Assembly: GCA_965208065.1 (NCBI GenBank)
Contig: OZ242313.1
Span: 4,030,001-4,094,000 of the forward strand
Length of the DNA stretch: 64,000 nucleotides
DNA from: Bin103 sp002238925
Lineage (GTDB): Bacteria > Spirochaetota > Spirochaetia > SZUA-6 > Bin103
Direction of reading: 5' to 3'
The notes beneath the pieces were generated by a model, which was not told the DNA's origin, made no database searches, and worked only from the letters and a program-made list of their open reading frames with translations. Both the position numbers and the translations under genes were made by a program. This document shows positions 8,238 to 16,246 of this stretch, one piece after another; within the stretch, counting starts at the first letter, position 1; the number at the start of each line of letters is the position of its first letter.

Positions 8238-9281
8238 TCATCCTGGTGTTCGAGAGGCCGGTGATGGCAGGCGGTACACGCGGCGGGCGGTGCCGCTGAA
8301 CAGGGCGTCCTTTTCGGCGTCCGAGAAGTCGGCGACCATCAGCTTGAACGCGTTGTAGAGGTCGCGGTAGGTGACGGATACCCGGTCCACCGGGAAGTTG
8401 CTCTCGAACATGCAGCGCTCCGGCCCGAAGCAGTCGATAGCGTGCAGGTAATAGGGGCGCTGGGCCGCCGCCAGCTCCTCCGCGGTGGCGCGTATGCCGC
8501 GCTCCGTCCACGGGAACCCATTGTCCCACATCGCCAGGCCGCCGAGCTTGGCGACCACGTTCGGACAGGCGGCCGCGGCGGCCAGGTTGCGGTTCAATTG
8601 TGCGTAGACCTCGGCGCGCTGCGATTGGAAGCGGCCGACGCCGACCGGGGTGCCGAAGTGGTCCAGCACCATCACCGTGTCGGGCACGGCGCGGGCCAGG
8701 GCGATGAACTCCGCCATCTGGTCGTGGTAGTGCCAGCTCTCGTAGGGCAGTCCGCGGCGGCCGAGCAGCCGGACGCCGGCCCGGAACTCCTGGTCCTGAG
8801 CCAGGCCCGCCGGCGCGGGTCCGGGGGCATGCTCGGTACCGGGGCGGTGATTGCCGCGGGCCAGTCCATGCCGAATGCCGCAGAAACGCCCTTCTCCGGC
8901 GGCCTCGTGAGCGTCGAGCACCTCGTCGAGCGCACTGCCGAGCCGCAGGTCGGCGTGAGCAACGATGCCGGCGATTTCCGGCCCTGGCCCGGCCTGCGAC
9001 TGCCGCGCGATCCGCGCCACCCACTCCGTCTCTCCCACCGGCCGCAGGTGGTCCGCACCGCCAGCGCGGTAGCGCGCGCCGCACTGCAGGTACACCGTCT
9101 GCACCACGTTGTGTCCGGTACACAGGTCGGCGTACAGCTCGCGCAGCCGGTAGCCATCCGGGCCGCCGCCGCTGCCGGGCCAATCCGCCGGCATCCGCGC
9201 GTGCGGCCACAGGTGGTGATGCGCCTCCACGATCTCGCGGCCGGGATCAACGATCGCTCCGCTTCCTCCGGTCTCTTGCAT
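8238..9281 (-). CDS. Amidohydrolase-2 family TIM-barrel hydrolase (lactonase-like)
   Basis: A protein of about 347 residues. Near the N-terminus is IVEAHHHLWP, the H-x-H metal motif of amidohydrolase-2 and COG3618-type lactonases. Further on are GIVAHADLRLG, CGIRHGL, the barrel strand VMVLDHFGTPVG and CMFESNFPVDRVS, the conserved late-strand motif. Relatives hydrolyse sugar lactones or decarboxylate small aromatics in the cytoplasm, so the exact substrate cannot be read from the sequence. ATG 9281 is preferred over 9368 because the family starts close to the HxH motif. It has no Shine-Dalgarno sequence, but TATCTG ends 6 nt upstream, as at several other genes here. The next gene diverges. Confidence 0.75.
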   Translation of the reverse strand: MQETGGSGAIVDPGREIVEAHHHLWPHARMPADWPGSGGGPDGYRLRELYADLCTGHNVVQTVYLQCGARYRAGGADHLRPVGETEWVARIARQSQAGPGPEIAGIVAHADLRLGSALDEVLDAHEAAGEGRFCGIRHGLARGNHRPGTEHAPGPAPAGLAQDQEFRAGVRLLGRRGLPYESWHYHDQMAEFIALARAVPDTVMVLDHFGTPVGVGRFQSQRAEVYAQLNRNLAAAAACPNVVAKLGGLAMWDNGFPWTERGIRATAEELAAAQRPYYLHAIDCFGPERCMFESNFPVDRVSVTYRDLYNAFKLMVADFSDAEKDALFSGTARRVYRLPSPASRTPG

Positions 9282-9438
9282 AGGAGACAGATACCGTGAA
9301 TCCGCCCCGACCGCATAGCCGGCTCGCCACACGTACCAGCGCGGCCCGTCCAGGTGCGCCGCCGCCAACCGCCGACCGGCGGCAACCGCCGGTTACCCGC
9401 TGTTGGCACGACCAGGCGGGACGTGGTCAGATTGGCGC

Positions 9439-10458
9439 GTGACAAGCGTAAACGCGCCGCCGCGACCGGCGGGAGCCGGTGCAGGTCCAGTGCGTGCCAC
9501 ACGATTGCTGGACCGGCCGATCATCACGCCCGATCTCGACCCGTCGATTGGGAGCAACATTCAGGGGCCGTCGATCATCCGCGTACCGGACTGGGCCGGA
9601 AATGCCCTCGCGCGTTACTACCTCTACTTCGCCGACCACAAGGGCCGCTTCATCCGGCTGGCGTACGCCGACGAGGTGACCGGGCCGTGGCGCATCCACC
9701 GCCCGGGGGCGTTACGGCTCGAAGACTCCCACTTCCTCACCCGGCCTCCGGAGTTGGACCGGGAGGAGGAACGACAACTGCTGGCGCGCTACGCCAGGCG
9801 CGGCGTGCGCCTGCCGCACGACCCGCTGCAAGAGGCGACCACGCCGCACATCGCCTCGCCGGAGGTGATCGTCGACTACGAGCGGCGCGTGATCCGCATG
9901 TACTTCCACGGCCTGGAAGCGGCGGCCAGCCAGGCCACGCGGGTCGGGGAATCCGCCGATGGGCTCCACTTCGTCGTGAGCCAGCCCCTCGTCGCACCGT
10001 CCTACCTGCGCATCTTCTCCTGGGCAGGGCACACCTACGCGCTCGCCATGCCGGGGCAGCTGCACCGCGCCACCGGCGGCGGCGTGAGCCGGTTCGAGCC
10101 GGGGCCGCGGCTGTTCAACCCGAACATGCGCCACAACGCGCCCCTGGTGCGCGACGGGGTGCTGCACGTGTTCTGGACGCAGGTCGGGGACGCGCCGGAG
10201 CGGATCCTGCTGAGCACCATCGACCTCGCCGGCGACTGGCGTTCGTGGCGGGAGTCGGAGCCGGTGGAGATTCTGCGCCCCGAGCGGGCGTGGGAGGGCG
10301 CCGCGGCGCCGGTGCAGCCGTCGCTGCGCAGCACCGCCTACGGGACCGTCAACCAGCTTCGCGACCCGGCCATCCTGGAGGATGAGGGCCGCACCTTCCT
10401 GCTGTACGCCGTCGCCGGCGAGAGCGGCATTGCGCTGGCGGAGCTCCGTTTCGGGTGA
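9439..10458 (+). CDS. Five-bladed beta-propeller, glycosidase-like protein of unknown activity
   Basis: A protein of about 339 residues. It contains IITPDLDPSIG and GPSIIRVPDW, then RYYLYFADHKGRFIRLAYAD, which resembles a propeller blade of GH43/GH32-type enzymes, and later LHVFWTQVGDAPERILLST. I cannot place catalytic acids with confidence, so a binding or lyase role is possible. The start is unclear: a frame is open from a TTG at 9403, but GTG 9439 has TTGGCA (9403-9408), an 18-bp spacer and TCAGAT (9427-9432) placed 6 nt upstream, suggesting a leaderless start there. It diverges from the amidohydrolase and precedes a Gfo/Idh oxidoreductase by 52 nt. Together these look like a carbohydrate-acid catabolic set. 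Confidence 0.6.
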   Translation: MTSVNAPPRPAGAGAGPVRATRLLDRPIITPDLDPSIGSNIQGPSIIRVPDWAGNALARYYLYFADHKGRFIRLAYADEVTGPWRIHRPGALRLEDSHFLTRPPELDREEERQLLARYARRGVRLPHDPLQEATTPHIASPEVIVDYERRVIRMYFHGLEAAASQATRVGESADGLHFVVSQPLVAPSYLRIFSWAGHTYALAMPGQLHRATGGGVSRFEPGPRLFNPNMRHNAPLVRDGVLHVFWTQVGDAPERILLSTIDLAGDWRSWRESEPVEILRPERAWEGAAAPVQPSLRSTAYGTVNQLRDPAILEDEGRTFLLYAVAGESGIALAELRFG

Positions 10459-10510
10459 TTTGCGGCGGCGTTGGTTTGCCGCGCAGGATCGGAACCGGAT
10501 AAGGTGAAGC

Positions 10511-11560
10511 ATGGCCAACACAGACACCATTCGCGTCGGTTTTATCGGTGCCGGCGGCATCGTCCTGCTGCGTCACATACCGGGGCTCAAGAAGATCGAC
10601 GGGGTAACGCTGGCGAGCGTCTGCAACCGCAGCCGCGCTTCGTCCGAGAAGATCGCGCGTGAGCACGGCATCGAGACGATCTACGACGACTGGCGCGAGT
10701 TGGTGAACGCGGGCGACACCGACGCCGTGTTCGTCGGCACCTGGCCCTACCTGCACTGTCCGGCCACCCTGGCCGCGCTGGCGGCGGGCAAGCACGTGTT
10801 CACTCAGGCGCGCATGGCGATGAACGCCTCCGAGGCGCGCAAGATGCTGGCCGCCGCACGCCGCAACCCGCACCTGGTCACCCAGATCTGCCCCGCGCCG
10901 CACACCCTGGCGGTGGACCGCACCGTGCGCCGCCTGATCGCCGAAGGCTACCTCGGCGACCTGCTGGCCATCGAGATCTGCGATGGGGGCGCGTTCATCG
11001 ACCGTGACGCGCCCCTGCACTGGCGCAACGACGAATCGCTGAGCGGCATGAACATCATGACCATGGGCATGCTGTACGAGACCATCCTGAAGTGGGTCGG
11101 TCCGGCCACCCGCATCACCGCCCTGGCGAGCACCTTCGTCAAGGCGCGGCGGGTGGACGACGGCAGCCTGCGCGCCACCACCATCCCCGACCACCTGGTG
11201 GTGCTCGGCGAGCTGGCCTGCGGCGCCCAACTCACCCTGCAAACCTCGTCGGTAATGGGCCACGGCTGGAGCGGCGTAACCGCGTACGGCAGCGAGGCGA
11301 CGCTGCGCTACAAGCTGTTCGACGACAAGCTGTACGCTGCGCGCCGCGGCGACCAGGGCGACGACCCGTTCAAGCCCATCGACATCCCCGCCGCGGAGTT
11401 CGGCCCCTGGCGCGCCGAGGAGGAGTTCGTAAGCGCCATCCGCGGCCAGGAACAGGTCTCCCACATCAACTTCGTCGACGGCGTCCGCTACATGGAGTTC
11501 TCGGAGGCGGTGCACCGCAGCCTGCGCGAGCAGCGCACCGTAGCCGTTCCGTTCCAGTAG
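10511..11560 (+). CDS. Gfo/Idh/MocA family NAD(P)-dependent oxidoreductase
   Basis: A 349-residue cytoplasmic enzyme. The N-terminal Rossmann fold shows IRVGFIGAGGIVLLRHIPG (residues ~6-24) with the G-x-G-x-x-G-like turn. It is followed by AVFVGTWPYLHCPATLAALAAGKHVF, the family's second nucleotide-side block. QICPAPHTLAVDRTVRRLI marks the start of the substrate-binding domain, where the usual E-K-P motif reads TQARMAM (about residue 98). Relatives oxidise or reduce sugars, inositols and their derivatives. AAGGTG about 5 nt before the ATG is a plausible ribosome site. The missing lysine of the EKP motif suggests an altered active site. The gene may share a transcript with the propeller protein upstream. 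Confidence 0.85.
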   Translation: MANTDTIRVGFIGAGGIVLLRHIPGLKKIDGVTLASVCNRSRASSEKIAREHGIETIYDDWRELVNAGDTDAVFVGTWPYLHCPATLAALAAGKHVFTQARMAMNASEARKMLAAARRNPHLVTQICPAPHTLAVDRTVRRLIAEGYLGDLLAIEICDGGAFIDRDAPLHWRNDESLSGMNIMTMGMLYETILKWVGPATRITALASTFVKARRVDDGSLRATTIPDHLVVLGELACGAQLTLQTSSVMGHGWSGVTAYGSEATLRYKLFDDKLYAARRGDQGDDPFKPIDIPAAEFGPWRAEEEFVSAIRGQEQVSHINFVDGVRYMEFSEAVHRSLREQRTVAVPFQ

Positions 11561-11646
11561 CCGCGGGCAGCGAGGGGCGCTATCCGGGCGCTATCGCCTG
11601 CCGGGATCGAGCACTCGCGCAGGAAGAGCCTCGTTCTCCTGCCTGG

Positions 11647-12476
11647 TCAGGTGTGGGAACGTGGAGGGATGTGTTCGCCCGCGGGGCGCGGGATGTCGGC
11701 CCAGTGGCCGGCGGCGTCGCGGCCGCGGCAGATTATGCTGCGCGTCGCCCAGCTCGGCTCCAGGGCGCGCACGTCGGCGGAGGTGAAGCGCAGGGTCAGC
11801 CCGCAGCGGCGGCGCACCGAGCGGTTGGGGTCCGAACCGTGAATGAGCCAGTCGGTGTGCAGCGACATCTGGCCGGCCCGCAGCGCGATGGTCACCGCCG
11901 GGTCGCCCTGTTGCTCGGCCGCCAGGGTGGTCTGCGACAGCACGTTGTTCTCCGCCTCGGTGCTGTACCGGTAGGCGAGCTGGGCGTTCACGTGGGAGCG
12001 CGGAATCACCCGCATGGCGCCGTTTTCGGCGTCGGCGTCGTCAATCGCCAGCCACACGGTAACCGTCTTGCTCGGTGACAACGGCCAGTAGGAGGCGTCC
12101 TGGTGCCAACTCACGCGCTTGGCGTCTCCCGCCTCCTTGACAAAGAAGTGGGTGCCCCACATGACCAGGTTGTCGCCGAGCAGGTCCTGCACCGGATCGA
12201 GGATGCGCGGCTCGGTGCACAGGTCGTGCAGGCCGGCGCAGTGGCAGTGCCAGCCGTTGATGTCGTAGCTGCCGTGCCCGGCGGCCACCGCCTGGCGAAC
12301 AGGTCGTCGCAGTAGGCGCGCAGCGCCACCACCTCGGGTGGATCGAACACCTGCAGCGAAAACACGAAACCCAACTCGTTGAACTGCCCGACCTGCGCCG
12401 CGCTCAGGGCCCGCGGTTCCGGCACTCCGAGCGGATAGAAACGCCGCACCCGTTCATCCTTCACCGCATCCGGCAT
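11647..12476 (-). pseudogene. Phytanoyl-CoA dioxygenase (PhyH) family protein, frameshifted
   Basis: Two overlapping minus-strand frames together encode one PhyH-type Fe(II)/2-oxoglutarate oxygenase. The first (from about 12476, MPDAVKDERVRRFYPLG) reads through VVALRAYCDDLFAR. The second resumes at AVAAGHGSYDI and holds the iron ligands HQD (WHQDASYWPL) and the late His in LHTDWLIHGSDPN, plus LRFTSADVRAL. One G is missing near 12289: GCCAGGCGG instead of GCCAGGGCGG. A second PhyH fragment at 17422-17510 keeps the expected base and confirms the lesion. Corrected, the protein would be about 276 residues. A TTGACC/TTTGCT pair just upstream may be its promoter. Confidence 0.8.
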
Positions 12477-12554
12477 CGTCGCGACCAGCAAACACCGACA
12501 CTCCGAAACGGTCAAGCCAACCGACAGGGAGGCGGAAGCGAAGAAGCAGCGAGG

Positions 12555-12605
12555 CTGGGGACATCGTGGACCTGCTCTGCCAAGCCGTCAAGCGCGCGCT
12601 TGAGT
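12555..12605 (+). repeat. 51-bp inverted repeat, left arm
   Basis: These 51 bp recur in inverted orientation at 17650-17700 with one mismatch (C to T at the 45th base). The left arm sits directly upstream of the beheaded binding-protein gene; the right arm sits at the broken 5' end of a permease pseudogene. Both copies can be read as a DIVDLLCQAVKRA-type peptide, so this may be a piece of some gene rather than a transposon end. No flanking target duplication was found. Confidence 0.85.
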
Positions 12606-12609
12606 ACCG

Positions 12610-14217
12610 TTGGTGAAGAGCAGTGCCTGGGGTGCCGGCCGGTGGACCGCGGGCGAGCGACGTATTTCCCGGTGTTCGCGAATGGTGAGCTGCTTGGCCG
12701 AAGACGAATTCGCCTTCGCGGGCGCCATTCCGAATCTACCGCAATACACCGGCAAGCTGGCCGAGAGCTGGGAACAGCCCGACGCCACGACGATTGTGCG
12801 CAACATCCGCAAGGGGGTGAAGTGGCACGACAAGGAACCGGTGAACGGCCGCGAACTGGTCGCCGACGACGTCGTGTTCAACTTCAACCGCAACCTGGGG
12901 CTGGGCGAGTTCGCCGCGGATGGACCGAGCCCGGTGATCAGCGTGCTCGGTACGCTGCCGGTCGAATCGATCACGGCAACCGACAGCCACACGGTCGTGT
13001 TCACGTTGCAGCAGCCGATGCTCGCCGCGCTGTACCACATCGTCGGCGACATCTACGGCAATCAGTACCCGCCCGAAGTGATCAGGCAGGACGGCGACGC
13101 CAAGGATTGGAACAAGCTGATAGGCACCGGGCCGTTCATGTTCACCGAGAGGGTGGCAGACGTTTCCTTTACCTATACCAAGCACCCGGACTATTGGGGC
13201 TTCGACGGGAAGTTTCCGGACAACCGCCTGCCCTACGTCGACGAGTTCAGGGCCCTGATCATGCCGGACGAATCGACGCGCCTGGCGGCGCTGCGCTCGG
13301 GCCAGCTCGACGTGCTCGGTGGTCCCGCCGCGTTTGCGCTCTCACCCGGCCCCGCGACCGAGGGTCTGACGCGAACCAACCCGGAGCTCAAACAGTTTTC
13401 CTACCAGAATCGCAGCCAGAATTCCGCCGCCTTCAACCTGAAAGCGCCGCCGTTCGACGACGTTCGCGTGCGCCGGGCGATGCAGATGGCCCTGGACCTG
13501 GAAACGGTGGCCGCCACCTACTTCAAGGGCTATGCAGATCCCACACCTCGCGGCGTGGTCGGCATCGCCAACACCGGGTACGCGTTCCCGGTTGCGGAGT
13601 GGTCCGACGAGATCAGGGGATACTACAACTACGACCCGGAAGGTGCGGAACGGCTGCTCGATGACGCCGGATATCCACGCGGCGCCGACGGCGTCAGGCT
13701 CAAGACCGTATTCAACGCCCATCCTTCCCCCGCGGCAACCGATCAGGGCTTTGTCGCGATAATGCTCCAGTTTTGGGATGCCATTGGCGTCGACGTGGAA
13801 CTCGAAGTCGTGGATGGCGCGGCATTCGGCCCGATGATCCAGGGCGCCGACTACGAAGGTATCATCTGGTTCATCACCGGCTGGAACCGGCCGCTTCCCG
13901 TGACCACCATCGGCTGGCAGGCCACGGGTGCGTACAACAACGCCACCGGACACAGCGTGGAGGAGTATGACGCGATGATTGCCGCCGTGGGATCGGCGAC
14001 GACGGTCGAGGAGGAGCGGCAGTTGATCCTGGAGGCGGATCGGTACCTGGTCGAGAACCACCTGTACCTGTGGGGTCCGATCATGCCGCAGGTTGCGGTA
14101 ACGCAGCCGTGGATTGTCGGCTACAACGGCGAAAACAACCTGGGCGACGTTGACAGCTACGCGATCTTCGCCCGCCTGTGGATCGACCACGCGACCAAGG
14201 AGTCGATGGGGCATTGA
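12610..14217 (+). pseudogene. Oligopeptide ABC transporter substrate-binding protein (family 5), N-terminus lost
   Basis: From about residue 35 the frame matches the intact family-5 binding protein at 55540, e.g. GKLAESWEQPD, GVKWHDKEPVNGRELVADDVVFNFNR and LIGTGPFMFTERVADVSFTY, down to LWIDHATKESMGH. The intact paralogue carries about 85 more N-terminal residues with a signal peptide. Here these are replaced by a compositionally odd, Arg/Ser-rich stretch with no signal sequence (12610-12700), next to a 51-bp inverted repeat. The protein could not be exported as it stands, so it is called a pseudogene. The frame is otherwise intact for over 500 codons, so the loss is probably recent. The permease genes downstream are intact. 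Confidence 0.7.
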
Positions 14218-14240
14218 GCAGAGCTGCCCTGAGATCGTGA

Positions 14241-14279
14241 GCCCACCCCGCTCGGCACGCTCCGGGCGGGTGGGCTTTG
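14241..14279 (+). promoter_or_regulatory. Intercistronic hairpin between binding-protein and permease genes
   Basis: AGCCCACCC(C)GC (14241-14252) pairs with GCGGGTGGGCT (14267-14277), with one bulged C, followed by TT. The other oligopeptide operon has a comparable stem at 57396-57432. Such stems often protect the 3' end of the highly expressed binding-protein message or partly terminate transcription. Confidence 0.55.
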
Positions 14280-14289
14280 CCGGCGTCAC

Positions 14290-15249
14290 ATGAGAGCGTA
14301 CATCATCCGGCGGGTGCTGCTCGTCATCCCCACGCTGTTCATCCTGAGCGTCCTGATCTTTCTGTCGGTGCGCTTCCTGCCCGGCGACGCGATCGACGTC
14401 ATGCTGGACAAGGCCGGCTGGATCGGCGCGGTCAACGTGGACCGGGCGGCGCTGGAGCAGATGCTCGGACTGGACCGGCCCGCCTACGTGCAGTACGGAC
14501 GCTGGATCGGCGGCATCGTGCTGCGCGGCACGCTCGGCGAGTCGCTGTGGGGCGGTGAGGCCATCGAGAGCAAGATCATCGAGCGCCTGCCGGTAACGCT
14601 GGAGCTCGGCTTCCTGGCAATCGTGATCGGGCTGCTGATCGCGCTGCCGGTGGGCGTCTACTCGGCAATTCGGCAGGACACGGTCGGCGACTACGCCGGC
14701 CGGACGGTGGCCGTGATCGGCCTGGCCATGCCCAACTTCTGGCTCGGGGTGATGGTATTGCTGTACCCGGTGATCTGGTGGGGCTGGTCGCCGCCGATCG
14801 AGCTGATCCGCTTCTCCGACGACCCGCTGGGCAACCTCGGCATGTTCCTGGTGCCGAGCTTCATTCTCGGTACCGCGATGGCGGCCAGCACCATGCGCAT
14901 GACGCGCACCATGATGCTGGAGGTGCTGCGCCAGGACTACGTCCGCACCGCCTGGGCCAAGGGCCTGAGCGAGCGCCTGGTCGTGGTCAGGCACGCGATG
15001 AAGAATGCGTTCATTCCGGTGGTGACCCTGGTCGGCCTGCAACTTCCCCTCCTGGTAGGCGGCTCGGTGATCATGGAGAACATCTTCGTGCTGCCGGGGT
15101 TGGGGCGGGTGCTGCTGACCGCGCTTACCGACCGTGACTACCCGGTCGTGATGGGAGTGAACCTGTGCTTCGGCGCGGTGGTGCTGGGGGTGAACCTGCT
15201 GATCGACCTGGCCTATCCCTACCTGGACCCGCGGGTCCGCTACCGATAA
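14290..15249 (+). CDS. Oligopeptide/dipeptide ABC transporter permease (DppB type)
   Basis: A 319-residue inner-membrane permease starting MRAYIIRRVLLVIPTLFILS, the usual DppB opening. It has about six hydrophobic segments, the long external loop after helix 1 containing LGLDRPAYVQYGRWI, and the cytoplasmic EAA-like loop DYVRTAWAKGLSERLVV near residue 220. It ends in AYPYLDPRVRY. It works as a heterodimer with the DppC-type protein encoded 10 nt downstream. It is very similar to the permease at 57448, with an exactly shared stretch of 67 bp (14891-14957). Its own binding-protein gene upstream is damaged. Confidence 0.92.
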   Translation: MRAYIIRRVLLVIPTLFILSVLIFLSVRFLPGDAIDVMLDKAGWIGAVNVDRAALEQMLGLDRPAYVQYGRWIGGIVLRGTLGESLWGGEAIESKIIERLPVTLELGFLAIVIGLLIALPVGVYSAIRQDTVGDYAGRTVAVIGLAMPNFWLGVMVLLYPVIWWGWSPPIELIRFSDDPLGNLGMFLVPSFILGTAMAASTMRMTRTMMLEVLRQDYVRTAWAKGLSERLVVVRHAMKNAFIPVVTLVGLQLPLLVGGSVIMENIFVLPGLGRVLLTALTDRDYPVVMGVNLCFGAVVLGVNLLIDLAYPYLDPRVRYR

Positions 15250-15259
15250 GGGGGTGCGC

Positions 15260-16141
15260 ATGGCGAAATCGGCGAACGCGCAGCGTCACTGGCTGGTCGA
15301 TCTCCTGGTCCGGCTGGTCAAGACCAAGCCGCTTGGAACCGTGTGCGGGGTCGTCGTGCTGGCACTGATCCTGGTCGCGGTGTTCGCCGACGTGCTGGCG
15401 CCCTATCCATACGACGAAATTCGCCTGATGGAGATCCTGGAGCCGCCGTCGGCACGCCATCTGCTGGGCACCGACAACGTGGGACGCGACTTCCTGAGCC
15501 GCATCATCCACGGCGCCCGGGTGTCGCTGCTGGTCGGCCTGGCGGCCACCACCATCAGTGTAGTGGTGGCGGTCCTGGTGGGCGGCGTCACCGGATTCCT
15601 GGGCGGCAAGCTGGACCTGGTGGTGCAGCGGTTCGTGGATGCTTGGATCGCCTTTCCGGGACTGCTGTTGCTGCTCACCCTGATGTCGGTCCTGGGCCGC
15701 GGCGTGCTGCAGATCATCCTGGTGCTCGGCATCTCGGGCGGCATCGGCAGCGGCTCACGGGTGGTGCGATCGGCCGTGATCGGCATCAAGGAGAACGTCT
15801 ACTTCGAAGCGGGAGACGCGATCGGCTCCACCACGTGGCGCATGCTGACCCGCCACGTGCTGCCCAACATCGCGCCGCCGATCATCATCGTGTTCAGCAT
15901 CAGCATCGGCGGTTACATCCTGAGCGCGGCGGCGCTCAGCTTCCTCGGCTTCGGCCTGCCTCCCGACGTCCCGGACTGGGGCGGCATGCTGAGCCGCGAG
16001 GGGCGCACCTACATGGAGGCGGCGCCGCGGCTGGCGCTGTGGCCGGGCCTGTCCCTGACGCTGGTCGTGTACAGCCTGAACATGTTCGGCGACGCCCTGC
16101 GCGACCTGCTCGACCCCCGGCTCAGAGGCAGCGACCGGTAA
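15260..16141 (+). CDS. Oligopeptide/dipeptide ABC transporter permease (DppC type)
   Basis: A 293-residue inner-membrane permease. After the first helix (GVVVLALILVAVFADVLAPYPY) comes the family signature HLLGTDNVGRDFLSRIIHGAR. Five more helices and FLGFGLPPDVPDWGGMLSREG follow, ending DPRLRGSDR. The ATG at 15260 is chosen over the GTG at 15254 because GGGGGTG lies about 7 nt upstream of it. It partners the DppB-type permease just upstream. No DppD/DppF ATPase genes follow; instead a DUF4143 ATPase gene starts 103 nt on. A decayed relative of this gene lies at 17691. Confidence 0.9.
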   Translation: MAKSANAQRHWLVDLLVRLVKTKPLGTVCGVVVLALILVAVFADVLAPYPYDEIRLMEILEPPSARHLLGTDNVGRDFLSRIIHGARVSLLVGLAATTISVVVAVLVGGVTGFLGGKLDLVVQRFVDAWIAFPGLLLLLTLMSVLGRGVLQIILVLGISGGIGSGSRVVRSAVIGIKENVYFEAGDAIGSTTWRMLTRHVLPNIAPPIIIVFSISIGGYILSAAALSFLGFGLPPDVPDWGGMLSREGRTYMEAAPRLALWPGLSLTLVVYSLNMFGDALRDLLDPRLRGSDR

Positions 16142-16194
16142 CCCCGAGACAGCGTGTCCGGGCAAGAGGTCATGACTTCATGACTGATTTCCGG

Positions 16195-16246
16195 TTGACC
16201 TGAAAATACTCATGAAGATATTCTCGTACACCTGAAAATAGTCATG
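16195..16246 (+). promoter_or_regulatory. Promoter with two direct-repeat operators before the DUF4143 ATPase gene
   Basis: TTGACC (16195-16200), a 16-bp spacer and GATATT (16217-16222) form a plausible promoter. ACCTGAAAATACTCATG (16198-16214) and ACCTGAAAATAGTCATG (16230-16246) are 17-bp direct repeats with one mismatch, 32 bp apart. The first lies in the promoter spacer and the second covers the expected transcription start and the ATG. This arrangement suggests auto-repression. It is also notably AT-rich for the window. Confidence 0.5.

Noticed and set aside
12285..12292. Programmed frameshift in the dioxygenase gene
   Set aside because: A paralogous fragment at 17422-17510 has the missing base in place, so a simple deletion is more likely.
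12610..12700. A novel N-terminal domain on the binding protein at 12610
   Set aside because: The Arg/Ser-rich stretch has no homology signal, no signal peptide and sits at a rearrangement junction; it is better explained as fused junk.
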